In this document: piece after piece, positions 8,519 through 17,201 of the stretch | Layout: the number at the start of each line of letters is the position of its first letter | How positions within the stretch are numbered: position 1 is the first letter of the stretch | DNA from: Paenibacillus ferrarius | GTDB taxonomy: Bacteria; Bacillota; Bacilli; Paenibacillales; NBRC-103111 | Reading direction: 5' to 3' | Assembly: GCF_002027705.1 (NCBI RefSeq) | Contig: NZ_MBTG01000056.1 | Location: forward strand, 1-64,000 | Length of the DNA: 64,000 bases | Notes under the pieces: model-generated | Told to the model about the DNA's origin: nothing | Databases searched by the model: none | Seen by the model: the letters and a program-made list of their open reading frames with translations, nothing else | Made by a program: the position numbers and the translations under genes

Positions 8519-8932
8519 ATGAATCAACAAGAACTCATTGAACACGCGAAAGAAGCGATGAAACGAGCTTATACGCCTTATTCCAATTTTCAAGTAGGTG
8601 CCGCGCTGCTTGATGCAGACGGCCATGTTCATTATGGCTGCAACGTTGAGAATGCAGCATACGGACCAACCAATTGCGCGGAGCGCACAGCGATGTTCCG
8701 AGCAATCGCGGATGGACACAAAGCAGGCTCCTTCAAAGCCATTGCAGTCATGGGAGACACCGAAGGACCGATTTCTCCTTGCGGCGTTTGCCGGCAGGTG
8801 CTTGTTGAGCTGTGCGCGCCGGATATGCCTGTATATTTAGGCAGTCTTAAGGGCGATTTTGTAGAAACAACGGTGTCCGCTTTGCTGCCGGGCGCTTTTA
8901 CAACGAAAGATTTGCATTCAAATGGAGGATAA
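8519..8932 (+). CDS. cdd: Cytidine deaminase
   Basis: A 137-residue homotetramer-type enzyme of pyrimidine salvage that deaminates cytidine and deoxycytidine to the uridine forms. The zinc and catalytic motif NCAERTAMF holds the Cys and catalytic Glu. PCGVCRQVL gives the two further zinc cysteines. NVENAAYGP is the substrate-binding strand. The ribosome binding site is AAGGAAAG upstream of the ATG. It lies between dgkA and era, as in Bacillus. Confidence 0.95.
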   Translation: MNQQELIEHAKEAMKRAYTPYSNFQVGAALLDADGHVHYGCNVENAAYGPTNCAERTAMFRAIADGHKAGSFKAIAVMGDTEGPISPCGVCRQVLVELCAPDMPVYLGSLKGDFVETTVSALLPGAFTTKDLHSNGG

Positions 8933-8938
8933 CTAGAA

Positions 8939-9838
8939 GTGGCTAAAAAAGAATTTAAATCAGGTTTTGTCTCTATCATCGGACGTCCGAATGTAGGGAA
9001 ATCGACACTTATGAACCAAATCATCGGACAAAAGATTGCGATTATGTCCGACAAGCCTCAAACAACGAGAAACAAAATTCACGGAGTTTACACTTCGCAG
9101 AACGGTCAAATTGTATTCCTGGATACACCGGGTATTCATAAACCTACGTCCAAATTGGGCGATTACATGAGCAAAGTAGCGCATGGCACTTTGGGCGAAG
9201 TTGATGCTGTGTTGTTTCTGGTTGATGTTGCAGATGGCATTGGCGGCGGAGACCGCTATATTATTGAGCAGCTGAAGCATATTGAAACACCTGTCATTCT
9301 TGTGCTGAACAAGATTGATCTGGTGCAGCCGGAAGCTTTGCTGGCGGTTATAACGAATTACAAAGACTTGTATAATTTTGCGGAAATCGTACCCGTCTCG
9401 GCGCTTAAAGGAAACAATGTAACAACGCTGCTGGAGCAGATTATTCGTTATTTGCCTGAAGGGCCGCAGTATTACCCAGCGGATCAAATTACAGATCACC
9501 CAGAGCAATTTGTTTGCGCGGAGCTTGTTCGCGAGAAAATTCTGCATATGACAAGAGAAGAAATTCCACATTCTATTGCTGTACAGATTGAGGATATGCG
9601 TGTGGAGCCTAATGGCGTTGTTCATATTTCTGCGGTTATTTTTGTTGAGCGGGATTCACAAAAGGGTATTGTTATCGGAAAACAAGGTGCCTTGCTCAAA
9701 GAGATTGGAAGACAAGCGCGCAGAGATATTGAGACATTGTTAGGTTCAAAAACATTCCTCGAACTTTGGGTCAAGGTAAAGAAAGATTGGAGAAATCAAG
9801 ACAGAGTCCTGAGAGATCTGGGCTTCCGTCATGATTGA
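8939..9838 (+). CDS. era: Ribosome-assembly GTPase Era
   Basis: A 299-residue GTPase that assists 30S subunit maturation by binding the 3' end of 16S rRNA. The G1 motif is GRPNVGKSTL, G3 is DTPG, G4 is NKID and G5 is VSALKG. The C-terminal KH domain includes VIGKQGALLKEIG. The start is GTG at 8939, with GGAGG about 12 bases upstream. It follows cdd after six bases, so they are co-transcribed. Confidence 0.97.
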   Translation: MAKKEFKSGFVSIIGRPNVGKSTLMNQIIGQKIAIMSDKPQTTRNKIHGVYTSQNGQIVFLDTPGIHKPTSKLGDYMSKVAHGTLGEVDAVLFLVDVADGIGGGDRYIIEQLKHIETPVILVLNKIDLVQPEALLAVITNYKDLYNFAEIVPVSALKGNNVTTLLEQIIRYLPEGPQYYPADQITDHPEQFVCAELVREKILHMTREEIPHSIAVQIEDMRVEPNGVVHISAVIFVERDSQKGIVIGKQGALLKEIGRQARRDIETLLGSKTFLELWVKVKKDWRNQDRVLRDLGFRHD

Positions 9839-9936
9839 TGCTTCGATGACCTAAACAGTTCCAGTTATTGTCTCGCATAGAGATGCATTCTCTGCACATC
9901 CTATGAACATCACGTTCGATGGGGAGGATGCTGAAC

Positions 9937-10089
9937 ATGAAAGACTTTTCGTGGACGTATTTTTCAAAGACCGGTGATGTAGACGCCTATTTACTGTACA
10001 AACAAGTTACCGGAGAACCAGGTATGGATACCGATGTGCAGGAAGAGGATCAAAGTAACGAAGAGCCGCTCGAGGGTTTGAATATGTAA
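9937..10089 (+). CDS. yqzL: YqzL family small protein
   Basis: A 50-residue protein. The N-terminal half matches the YqzL pattern (MKDFSWTYFSKTGDVDAYLLYK) typical of a small gene found between era and recO in Bacillales. The C-terminal half is acidic and probably disordered. The ribosome binding site is GGGGAGG, 11 bases before the ATG. The function is unknown for the whole family. The position and motif make the identification likely. Confidence 0.85.
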   Translation: MKDFSWTYFSKTGDVDAYLLYKQVTGEPGMDTDVQEEDQSNEEPLEGLNM

Positions 10090-10134
10090 GCCAATGTTCA
10101 TAAGATCAGAGCGGCATTTCATGGGGGAAATCAT

Positions 10135-10884
10135 TTGCTGCGTAGTGTACAGGGGATCGTGCTCCGTAGTATGGACTACGGAGAGGGGAACAAGATCATA
10201 AGTCTGTTCACCCCCGAGCTGGGTAAGGTTGGCGTTATGGCTCGGGGTGCGAAGAAAGTGAAAAGTAGACATGCCGCCGTTACGCAGCTTTTTACGTACG
10301 GCGATTTTGTTTTTTTTAAACAAAGGGGTCAAATGGGGTCGCTGAACAGCGCGGAAATTATTGAAGCTCATCATGCCTTGCGCGAAGACTTGCATATGTC
10401 CGCACACGCTTCCTATTTAGTGGAGATGACCGATCGCATGTTAGGCGAAGAGGAAGGCAGCACGTATATATTTGAACAGCTGAAAGCTGGATTGATGGCG
10501 ATTGAAGAGGGGAAGGACATGCAAATTGTCGTTCACCTTTATGAAATGAAAATGTTTGATTTGGCTGGCTATTTGCCTGTAACGGACGCTTGTGTATCCT
10601 GCGGAGAAACATCGGGAATCACGAGTTTCAGTCCTGCTATGGGAGGAACGTTATGCACGCGCTGCCGTTATAAGGACGCAATGGCTATCCCTATTGCAGA
10701 AGGAACGTTGAAATTGCTGAAATTATTCCCCCGAATGGATATGCGCAGACTTGGAGCCGTCCAAGTAAAAGAAGAAACGAAAGCCCAGTTGAAAGCCTGT
10801 ATGCGAGCATATATGGATGTTCATATAGGCGTACAATGGAAATCAAGAGGATTTATCGAACAAATGGAGAAGTATAATATATAG
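10135..10884 (+). CDS. recO: DNA repair protein RecO
   Basis: A 249-residue RecFOR-pathway protein that anneals single strands and helps RecA load. The N-terminal OB fold has the motif GIVLRSMDYGEGNKI. A C-terminal zinc site is formed by CVSCG and CTRC (residues ~154-185). The start is TTG at 10135 behind GGGGGAAA. In B. subtilis the genes glyQ, glyS and ccpN follow recO (from memory). Here a promoter and ppsR follow directly. Confidence 0.95.
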   Translation: MLRSVQGIVLRSMDYGEGNKIISLFTPELGKVGVMARGAKKVKSRHAAVTQLFTYGDFVFFKQRGQMGSLNSAEIIEAHHALREDLHMSAHASYLVEMTDRMLGEEEGSTYIFEQLKAGLMAIEEGKDMQIVVHLYEMKMFDLAGYLPVTDACVSCGETSGITSFSPAMGGTLCTRCRYKDAMAIPIAEGTLKLLKLFPRMDMRRLGAVQVKEETKAQLKACMRAYMDVHIGVQWKSRGFIEQMEKYNI

Positions 10885-10907
10885 CACGATTGTGCCAACT
10901 CTGTGAT

Positions 10908-10936
10908 TTGACATGTGATTTGGCCTCTGCTATGAT
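10908..10936 (+). promoter_or_regulatory. Sigma-A promoter of ppsR
   Basis: TTGACA at 10908-10913 and TATGAT at 10931-10936 are separated by 17 bases. That is a consensus -35 box, with a -10 one base off the consensus TATAAT. Transcription would begin near 10943 and run into ppsR, with a leader of about 130 bases. Confidence 0.85.
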
Positions 10937-11069
10937 GTGGTGGAAATCACCTCGCCCTTGTGCTGCCCGCATATTGGTGAGTTTTTTTATGCTTTCGTTC
11001 TGTTCTCGTACACGTGACATACAAATGACAATGTAGGGCCTCGTCCCTGCTGAAAGGGGCTATGGGAAT

Positions 11070-11885
11070 ATGGATCATCCATTACCTACGCGCGTATATG
11101 TGGTATCTGACTCTGTTGGAGAGACCGGGGAGTCTGTCGTTCGTGCGGCTGCTATGCAGTTTCATCCAGTTCCAGTTGAAATTGTCAGAGCTCCATTTAT
11201 TCATGATTTTGAGGGGATTGATAAAGTCGTGAATGCCATACGCATTCATGGAGGCATTGTTGTCTTTACCCTAGTGATTCCAGAGCTGAGAGATGATCTC
11301 ATAGCGAAAGCGAAAGAGTTCAACATTCCGCATATTGATCTTCTTGGCCCCATTGTAGCTACCCTTGGGCAAGCTTTGCATCAAGAGCCGCGCAGGCAGC
11401 CAGGTATGATCCATCCACTGGATGAGGATTATTTTAAGAAGGTGGAAGCCGTTGAATTTGCGGTTAAGTATGATGATGGCAGAGATTTCAGCGGGATTCA
11501 GAAAGCGGATATTATTCTATTAGGGGTGTCTCGTACTTCTAAAACTCCTTTGTCTATGTATTTGGCACATAAAAGATTCAAAGTAGCCAACGTGCCTTTG
11601 GTTCCAGAAATGCAGCCACCTGCTGCGATCTATACGGTTCCGAAGGATAAGATCATCGGGCTGCGCATTGACCCGGACAAATTGAATGTGATACGTCAAG
11701 AACGCTTGCGTACACTTGGATTAGCAGAAAATGCAACCTATGCCAATGTAGAACGTATTAAATTAGAACTGGCTTTTGCTGATAAAATTATGAGCAAAAT
11801 TGGCTGTGTGATCTTCGACGTCTCCAACCGCGCTGTGGAAGAAACAGCAAGTTTGGTTATGGATCATATTGAACGAATTCAATAA
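11070..11885 (+). CDS. ppsR: Pyruvate, phosphate dikinase regulatory protein (PSRP, YqfL)
   Basis: A 271-residue bifunctional kinase and phosphorylase of the DUF299 family that controls pyruvate dikinases by ADP-dependent phosphorylation. The P-loop-like motif is GVSRTSKTPLSMYLA near residue 152. The N-terminal start VYVVSDSVGETGE is characteristic. The ATG at 11070 is preceded by GAAAGGGGC. It has its own strong promoter and is followed by yaiI and dnaG as in related Bacillales. The target dikinase is not encoded in this window. Confidence 0.92.
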   Translation: MDHPLPTRVYVVSDSVGETGESVVRAAAMQFHPVPVEIVRAPFIHDFEGIDKVVNAIRIHGGIVVFTLVIPELRDDLIAKAKEFNIPHIDLLGPIVATLGQALHQEPRRQPGMIHPLDEDYFKKVEAVEFAVKYDDGRDFSGIQKADIILLGVSRTSKTPLSMYLAHKRFKVANVPLVPEMQPPAAIYTVPKDKIIGLRIDPDKLNVIRQERLRTLGLAENATYANVERIKLELAFADKIMSKIGCVIFDVSNRAVEETASLVMDHIERIQ

Positions 11886-11977
11886 GGTTTTTATGTTTGT
11901 TCTAGCAGGATTTTTTGCAAGTTCATCGTATATAATAGTACGGTGAGATTTCATTTAATGGGCAGGGGCTGAAGGAA

Positions 11978-12442
11978 ATGCGCACAAGAAGCATCATCGT
12001 TGATGCCGATGCTTGTCCTGTGAAATCTGAAATTGAGCTTGCAGGTAAGCAGTTTGGTGTACAAGTTGTCCTAGTTGCTTCTTTTGATCACCGAATGAAA
12101 GAAAATCCAGGTGTTAAGGTCGTACAAGTTGATCGGTCAGATCAATCTGTCGATCTGTACATTGCCAATCAAATTAAACCTGGGGACATTTTGGTCACAC
12201 AAGATTTCGGTCTTGCGGCATTGGGATTGGCCAAAGGATCCATTTGCTTGACGAATCGAGGGCAGGAATATACCAATAGTTCGATTGATTTCCTATTGGA
12301 ACGTCGCCACGTATCGGCAAAAATGCGCAGAAGCGGCAAGCATAGCAAGGGTCCAAAACCTTTTACCGAAGAAGATCGTAAAAATTTTCTACATGGTTTG
12401 ACAAAACTTTTAAAATATTTGCAGGAAAACGAAAATGAGTAG
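11978..12442 (+). CDS. yqxD: YaiI/YqxD family protein (UPF0178)
   Basis: A 154-residue member of the UPF0178 family, with the N-terminal signature VDADACPVK and the later VTQDFGLAALGLAKG. Both are typical of a PIN-like fold with clustered aspartates, so nuclease activity is suspected for the family but not shown here. The ribosome binding site is GAAGGAA before the ATG. It stands directly in front of dnaG, as in B. subtilis yqxD-dnaG-sigA. Confidence 0.92.
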   Translation: MRTRSIIVDADACPVKSEIELAGKQFGVQVVLVASFDHRMKENPGVKVVQVDRSDQSVDLYIANQIKPGDILVTQDFGLAALGLAKGSICLTNRGQEYTNSSIDFLLERRHVSAKMRRSGKHSKGPKPFTEEDRKNFLHGLTKLLKYLQENENE

Positions 12443-12490
12443 CGAATAGTAATTAGTCGGAAAAGCGACCTGAATTGTAGGTGGAAGAAA

Positions 12491-14338
12491 ATGAGGTACG
12501 GACGCATACCTGAAGAGGTCATTGAGGCTGTACTGGGACGCCATGACATCGTTGATGTGATTGGCAGGCACGTGCATTTGAGCAAGCAAGGGCATTATAT
12601 GAAGGGACTATGTCCTTTCCATTCCGAGAAAAGTCCTTCCTTCACGGTTACACCGGAGAAACAGATCTATCGTTGCTTTGGCTGTAACGTAGGCGGCAAT
12701 GTCATTCGCTTTATTATGGAGATTGAAGGGCTTAGCTTCGCTGAAGCCGTCACCAAGCTTGCCGAAGATGCAGACATCCCGATCACATGGGAAGAAGCAA
12801 CAGAAGAGCAGAATGAACAGCAGCAAGAGAAAGCAAGCTTGCTTAAAGCTTACGATTTTGCAGCAAAGCTGTATCATTTCATTCTTGGCAATACCGATCA
12901 AGGCAAAGCAGCCAAAGGTTATTTAACTTCCAGAGGCATATCGGATAAGCTGATTGATACATTCCAAATCGGCTATGCCCCGGCCATGTGGGACACCCTT
13001 GTTCAACAGCTTGATAAACGCGGATTCGATTTGGCGTTGATGGAGAGAGGCGGATTGATCTCTGCCAAACACGAAGGGAATGGCTATGTTGATAAATTTC
13101 GGGAACGCGTCATATTTCCGATTTGCGACGCAACAGGCAAAGTCATTGCATTCGGCGGCAGATCAATGGGAGATGCACAGCCCAAGTATTTGAACAGTCC
13201 GGAGTCGGTTCTTTTTAACAAGAGCAGAACGATGTACAATCTACATCAGGCTAGGCCGAATATGCGCAAACTACAACAAGCAGTTCTCTTCGAGGGCTAT
13301 GTGGATGTGATCAAAGCATGGGAAGCCGGAATCAGCAATGGCGTTGCCACGATGGGAACGGCATTAACGAAGGAGCATGCCGCACTTCTGAACCGAAACG
13401 CGGATCAGATCGTCGTTTGTTATGACGGAGATCAAGCAGGACAATCCGCAGCTTTCAAAAGCATCCCGATCTTGGAAGCGACAGGGAGTCGAGTCGCCGT
13501 AGCGATGCTGCCTGATGGCAAAGATCCTGATGATTATGTAAGAAATTATGGTTTTGACCGATTCGTACGGGAGATTATTGAACCTGCCGTGCCATCGATG
13601 AAATATAAGCTGCTCTACATCCGCAAAAATTTTAAGCTGCACGAGGATGGTGACCGACTTCGTTATTTGCAATCCGCTGTGAAATTAATCAGTGATCTCC
13701 ATTCTCCAATGGAACGCGAACATTATTTGAAACAACTGGCTTCTGAATTCCCAGAATCTTCCTATGAGTCCATGAAGTTGGATCTTCATGAAATCTTGCT
13801 GCAATCGGAAAAAAACCGACCAGATGGGGATAATAAACCAATTCTGTGGAATAATGTTATGAATAATGGGAGAACAGCGGAACGAACACGCAAGAAAACG
13901 CCTTCTCTTTTGCCTGCTTATCACAATGCAGAACGATTAATTCTTGCTGTAATGATGCATGATCGAGATGTTTGTACCCATGTGGAAGCACAGTTGGGTG
14001 ATCAATTCAATGTTGAAGCTCACGCAGTCTTAGCTGCTTATTTATATGCTTACTACGCTCAGAATGCTGAGCCGGATGCAAGCCGATACATTGCCATGCT
14101 GCAAGATGAACAGCTGGAGAGCTTGGCTAGTTCCATTGTTATGATGGGAGCTGGTCATGGAATGAACGAACAAGTGATTGACGACTATATTCGCCAAATT
14201 CGCAAAGTTCCCATGCAAGAAGAAGTTGAACGCAAGAAAGAAGAAAGAGTTCGCGCCGAGCGCGCGGGCGACCATCTAAGAGCAGCACAAATAGCAATTG
14301 AAATTATCGCCCTAGAAAAACGATTGAAGTCAACTTAG
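12491..14338 (+). CDS. dnaG: DNA primase
   Basis: A 615-residue primase that makes RNA primers at the replication fork. Domains in order: the N-terminal zinc-binding domain with CPFH and CFGC (residues 40-65), the TOPRIM catalytic core with the motif EGYVDVIKAWE and the metal-binding CYDGDQAGQ, and the C-terminal helicase-binding region. A short, weak Shine-Dalgarno stretch (AGGTGG) precedes the ATG. It is ten bases from the sequence of the next gene, forming the dnaG-sigA macromolecular synthesis unit. Confidence 0.97.
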   Translation: MRYGRIPEEVIEAVLGRHDIVDVIGRHVHLSKQGHYMKGLCPFHSEKSPSFTVTPEKQIYRCFGCNVGGNVIRFIMEIEGLSFAEAVTKLAEDADIPITWEEATEEQNEQQQEKASLLKAYDFAAKLYHFILGNTDQGKAAKGYLTSRGISDKLIDTFQIGYAPAMWDTLVQQLDKRGFDLALMERGGLISAKHEGNGYVDKFRERVIFPICDATGKVIAFGGRSMGDAQPKYLNSPESVLFNKSRTMYNLHQARPNMRKLQQAVLFEGYVDVIKAWEAGISNGVATMGTALTKEHAALLNRNADQIVVCYDGDQAGQSAAFKSIPILEATGSRVAVAMLPDGKDPDDYVRNYGFDRFVREIIEPAVPSMKYKLLYIRKNFKLHEDGDRLRYLQSAVKLISDLHSPMEREHYLKQLASEFPESSYESMKLDLHEILLQSEKNRPDGDNKPILWNNVMNNGRTAERTRKKTPSLLPAYHNAERLILAVMMHDRDVCTHVEAQLGDQFNVEAHAVLAAYLYAYYAQNAEPDASRYIAMLQDEQLESLASSIVMMGAGHGMNEQVIDDYIRQIRKVPMQEEVERKKEERVRAERAGDHLRAAQIAIEIIALEKRLKST

Positions 14339-14374
14339 AATTGCTGAATGACTAGGGAGGAGGGAGTCCGTACT

Positions 14375-15490
14375 ATGGCGAATGATCAGCGTACAGAACT
14401 AGAGACAGAGTTGACCCTGGACCAGGTGAAAGACCAGCTTATTGAGCAGGGTAAAAAGCGGTCCTCACTTACTTACAAGGATATTATGGAGAAATTAGCT
14501 CCCTTCGATCAGGATCCTGAACAAATCGATGAGTTTTTTGAACAGCTTTCCGAGCAAGGTATCGATGTTGGGAATGAATCCGATGAGGATTCCATGAATC
14601 CGGAAGAAAACGAGCGCGATGAATTCAATTTCGATGATGATCTGGCGTTGCCGCCGGGAATTAAGATTAATGATCCAGTTCGGATGTATTTGAAGGAAAT
14701 TGGTCGTGTACCGCTTCTTTCTGCGGAAGATGAAGTTGGTTTAGCCAAACGCATTGAAAATGGGGACGAAGAAGCGAAGAGACGCCTCGCCGAAGCAAAC
14801 TTACGACTTGTTGTGAGTATTGCCAAGAGGTATGTAGGCCGCGGCATGTTGTTCCTTGACTTGATTCAAGAAGGTAATATGGGTTTAATTAAAGCCGTTG
14901 AAAAGTTCGATCATACAAAAGGCTATAAATTCAGTACCTATGCAACTTGGTGGATTCGTCAAGCAATTACTCGTGCCATTGCAGACCAAGCGAGAACGAT
15001 TCGTATTCCTGTACATATGGTCGAAACGATTAATAAATTAATCCGTGTTTCTCGTCAATTGCTGCAAGAGCTGGGGCGCGAACCTACGCCGGAAGAAATT
15101 GCCAAAGAGATGGATTTAAGTACGGATAAAGTTCGTGAAATCATGAAGATCGCACAAGAGCCTGTGTCGTTAGAAACACCGATTGGTGAAGAAGATGATT
15201 CGCATTTGGGAGACTTCATTGAGGATCAGGAAGCACTTGCTCCAGCGGATGCTGCTGCATATGAGCTTCTGAAAGAACAGCTTGAGGATGTCCTGGACAC
15301 GTTGACAGAAAGAGAAGAAAATGTGCTTCGGTTGCGTTTCGGACTTGATGATGGACGTACGCGTACACTAGAAGAAGTAGGTAAAGTATTCGGTGTTACC
15401 CGCGAGCGGATTCGTCAGATTGAAGCTAAAGCGCTGCGTAAGCTGAGACACCCTAGCCGCAGCAAACGATTGAAAGATTTCTTGGAATAA
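14375..15490 (+). CDS. sigA: Primary RNA polymerase sigma factor (SigA/RpoD)
   Basis: A 371-residue housekeeping sigma factor. Region 1.2 is at PVRMYLKEIG. Region 2 includes LRLVVSIAKRYVGRGM and the -10 recognition helix YKFSTYATWWIRQAI. Region 4 has the helix-turn-helix EVGKVFGVTRERIRQIEA for -35 recognition. The ATG at 14375 is preferred because AGGGAGGAGGG lies upstream. An upstream ATG at 14348 precedes that site and would run through it. An acidic region 1.1 is present. The gene is followed by a terminator. Confidence 0.97.
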   Translation: MANDQRTELETELTLDQVKDQLIEQGKKRSSLTYKDIMEKLAPFDQDPEQIDEFFEQLSEQGIDVGNESDEDSMNPEENERDEFNFDDDLALPPGIKINDPVRMYLKEIGRVPLLSAEDEVGLAKRIENGDEEAKRRLAEANLRLVVSIAKRYVGRGMLFLDLIQEGNMGLIKAVEKFDHTKGYKFSTYATWWIRQAITRAIADQARTIRIPVHMVETINKLIRVSRQLLQELGREPTPEEIAKEMDLSTDKVREIMKIAQEPVSLETPIGEEDDSHLGDFIEDQEALAPADAAAYELLKEQLEDVLDTLTEREENVLRLRFGLDDGRTRTLEEVGKVFGVTRERIRQIEAKALRKLRHPSRSKRLKDFLE

Positions 15491-15502
15491 ATCGCTGTGA
15501 GA

Positions 15503-15537
15503 GGGCCCTGCCAAATTCGGCGGGGTCTTTTTTTCTT
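15503..15537 (+). terminator. Terminator after sigA
   Basis: A GC-rich hairpin (CCCTGCC, loop, GGCGGGG) is followed by TCTTTTTTTCTTTT. It ends the dnaG-sigA transcript. Confidence 0.88.
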
Positions 15538-15602
15538 TTGAAGCTGCTATAAAAATTAAGCCTAAAATCACCGATAAAGTAGCTAGGAAGGTGAGCGAAT
15601 AA

Positions 15603-16433
15603 ATGGATGCAGAGAAAAGGAAAGTGATTGTAAGGGAAATCGATCATTGGCGCAGAAGCAAATTGCTTCCTGAGCATTATTGCGATTTTCTTTTGAATTT
15701 GTATGTAGATGAGGCAACGCCTAAACCGGCTTCATTAATGGGGATATCGGCAACCTCGGTTACAAACAGTAATTGGAAAATATGGTTAGTCATTATGGCG
15801 GTGATTGCCGCTCTGGCCTTATCTGCTCTTAATTTTAACTCTTTTGGAATGCCAATGCAAATTGGAATTTCCGCACTTTTTGTTATCATTTGTTACGCGT
15901 TTGCCTATCGGCAATATAATAAAGCGCCGGTCGTTTCCTACTTGCTTTGCGGTGTTTCTTCGATTGCCTTGCTTTTGCTCGGTTTATATTTAATGGATAT
16001 ATACGATGTGCATTCATCGTTTTCATACATTGGATATTTAGCTTTTTGCAGTGTTGTTTGGTTATTTAATGGGCTAATAGGGCGTATGGCTATTTTCCAG
16101 ATATGTGGATGGATGGGCTTGGTGGGAACCTATGGCTGGCTGCTTCTGCATAAATTTGAGAATCCTGGTTGGTTCTCACTTGAAATTAGTTGGATTCCGG
16201 TTAGTATTGTACTTATATGGATTGCATGGCTTGCGCATCATACAAATAAGCAAGCGGCGAGTGTGCTGCTCTTAGTAGGAGGCATCGTTTGGTTTGCGCC
16301 TGAAGCGATGACGTTTTTGGCGGATGTAGATATGAGCTCTCGCGTTATTCAATTGTCTTTTACAGGGAAGTTGGTTTCAGCAGGCGTAGCGTTATTTTTG
16401 CTGCGTAAAAAATGGGTAGAGTGGGTAATGTAA
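15603..16433 (+). CDS. Polytopic membrane protein, unknown
   Basis: A 276-residue protein whose first ~60 residues are soluble and charged (MDAEKRKVIVREIDHWRR). It then has about eight hydrophobic segments, starting at WKIWLVIMAVIAALALSA and ending near residue 270. The soluble N-terminus followed by a membrane domain recalls DUF2157-type proteins, but I cannot assign a family with certainty. The ribosome binding site is AAGGTG. It is 3 bases from trmK, so it is probably co-transcribed with that gene. Confidence 0.7.
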   Translation: MDAEKRKVIVREIDHWRRSKLLPEHYCDFLLNLYVDEATPKPASLMGISATSVTNSNWKIWLVIMAVIAALALSALNFNSFGMPMQIGISALFVIICYAFAYRQYNKAPVVSYLLCGVSSIALLLLGLYLMDIYDVHSSFSYIGYLAFCSVVWLFNGLIGRMAIFQICGWMGLVGTYGWLLLHKFENPGWFSLEISWIPVSIVLIWIAWLAHHTNKQAASVLLLVGGIVWFAPEAMTFLADVDMSSRVIQLSFTGKLVSAGVALFLLRKKWVEWVM

Positions 16434-16436
16434 ACG

Positions 16437-17201
16437 ATGGTGAAATTGTCAAAAAGATTGCAAATGATTGCAGATCGTGTTCCAGCAGGATCAAGATTAG
16501 CGGATATTGGGTCAGATCATGCCCTGCTGCCAACGTATTTGGCGCAGCAGGGTGTTATTTTATTTGCGGTGGCAGGCGAAGTAAATCCAGGTCCTTTCGA
16601 AGCGGCAACACGTCAAGTGCTTGAAAGCGGATTGTCGAAGAAGATTAGTGTACGCTCGGGAGATGGCTTAGCGGTTATTGAAGCAGGCGAAGTCGAAGTC
16701 ATTACCATTGCCGGTATGGGCGGGAGCTTGATGGCGAGTATTTTGGAAGCCGGAAAGCATAAGCTGCAAGGAGTTACACATCTCATTCTGCAGCCGAATG
16801 TCGGGGAAGATTATGTGCGCCGCTGGCTGTTAGAGCAAGGATGGAAGCTGGAGTCAGAAACAATTCTGGAGGAGGACGGCAAAATTTATGAGATTTTGAC
16901 GGCTTCGGCGGTACCAGATGAGGAAAAGGCGCAGCTCAAGGAGCTATATGCCGATCGTATTTTATCAGAGGGAATCAGGGTAACGAAGGAGCGTTTGCTT
17001 CAAATGGGCCCTTACCTGATCCGTCAGGCTCCAGCGGTCTGGTTTACCAAATGGGGTAACGAACTGGACAAGTTAGCGATGATTGTCGATCAGCTCGGAC
17101 GATCGAGCGCAGAAGCGTCGAAAGTGAAAGCTGAACAAGTCAGCCAAGAAATGAAGGAAATAAAGGAGGTACTCGCTTGTTTGCAAAAGGTCAAACCGTA
17201 A
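16437..17201 (+). CDS. trmK: tRNA (adenine(22)-N1)-methyltransferase TrmK
   Basis: A 254-residue SAM-dependent methyltransferase that methylates A22 in tRNA (YqfN family). The SAM-binding motif is LADIGSDHALLP near residue 20. The catalytic-side motif is TIAGMGGSLMASIL, followed by LQPNVGED. The ATG at 16437 has no clear ribosome binding site, and the GTG three bases later is a second option. The gene overlaps the following Nif3 gene by 25 bases, where that gene's ribosome binding site AAAGGAGG lies. Confidence 0.93.
   Translation: MVKLSKRLQMIADRVPAGSRLADIGSDHALLPTYLAQQGVILFAVAGEVNPGPFEAATRQVLESGLSKKISVRSGDGLAVIEAGEVEVITIAGMGGSLMASILEAGKHKLQGVTHLILQPNVGEDYVRRWLLEQGWKLESETILEEDGKIYEILTASAVPDEEKAQLKELYADRILSEGIRVTKERLLQMGPYLIRQAPAVWFTKWGNELDKLAMIVDQLGRSSAEASKVKAEQVSQEMKEIKEVLACLQKVKP

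Noticed and set aside
10937..10990. Attenuator with GGTG/CACC and CACC/GGTGAG plus T7 upstream of ppsR
   Set aside because: The first arm overlaps the -10 and start region, so it would not be in the transcript. The terminator stem has only five pairs and a large loop.
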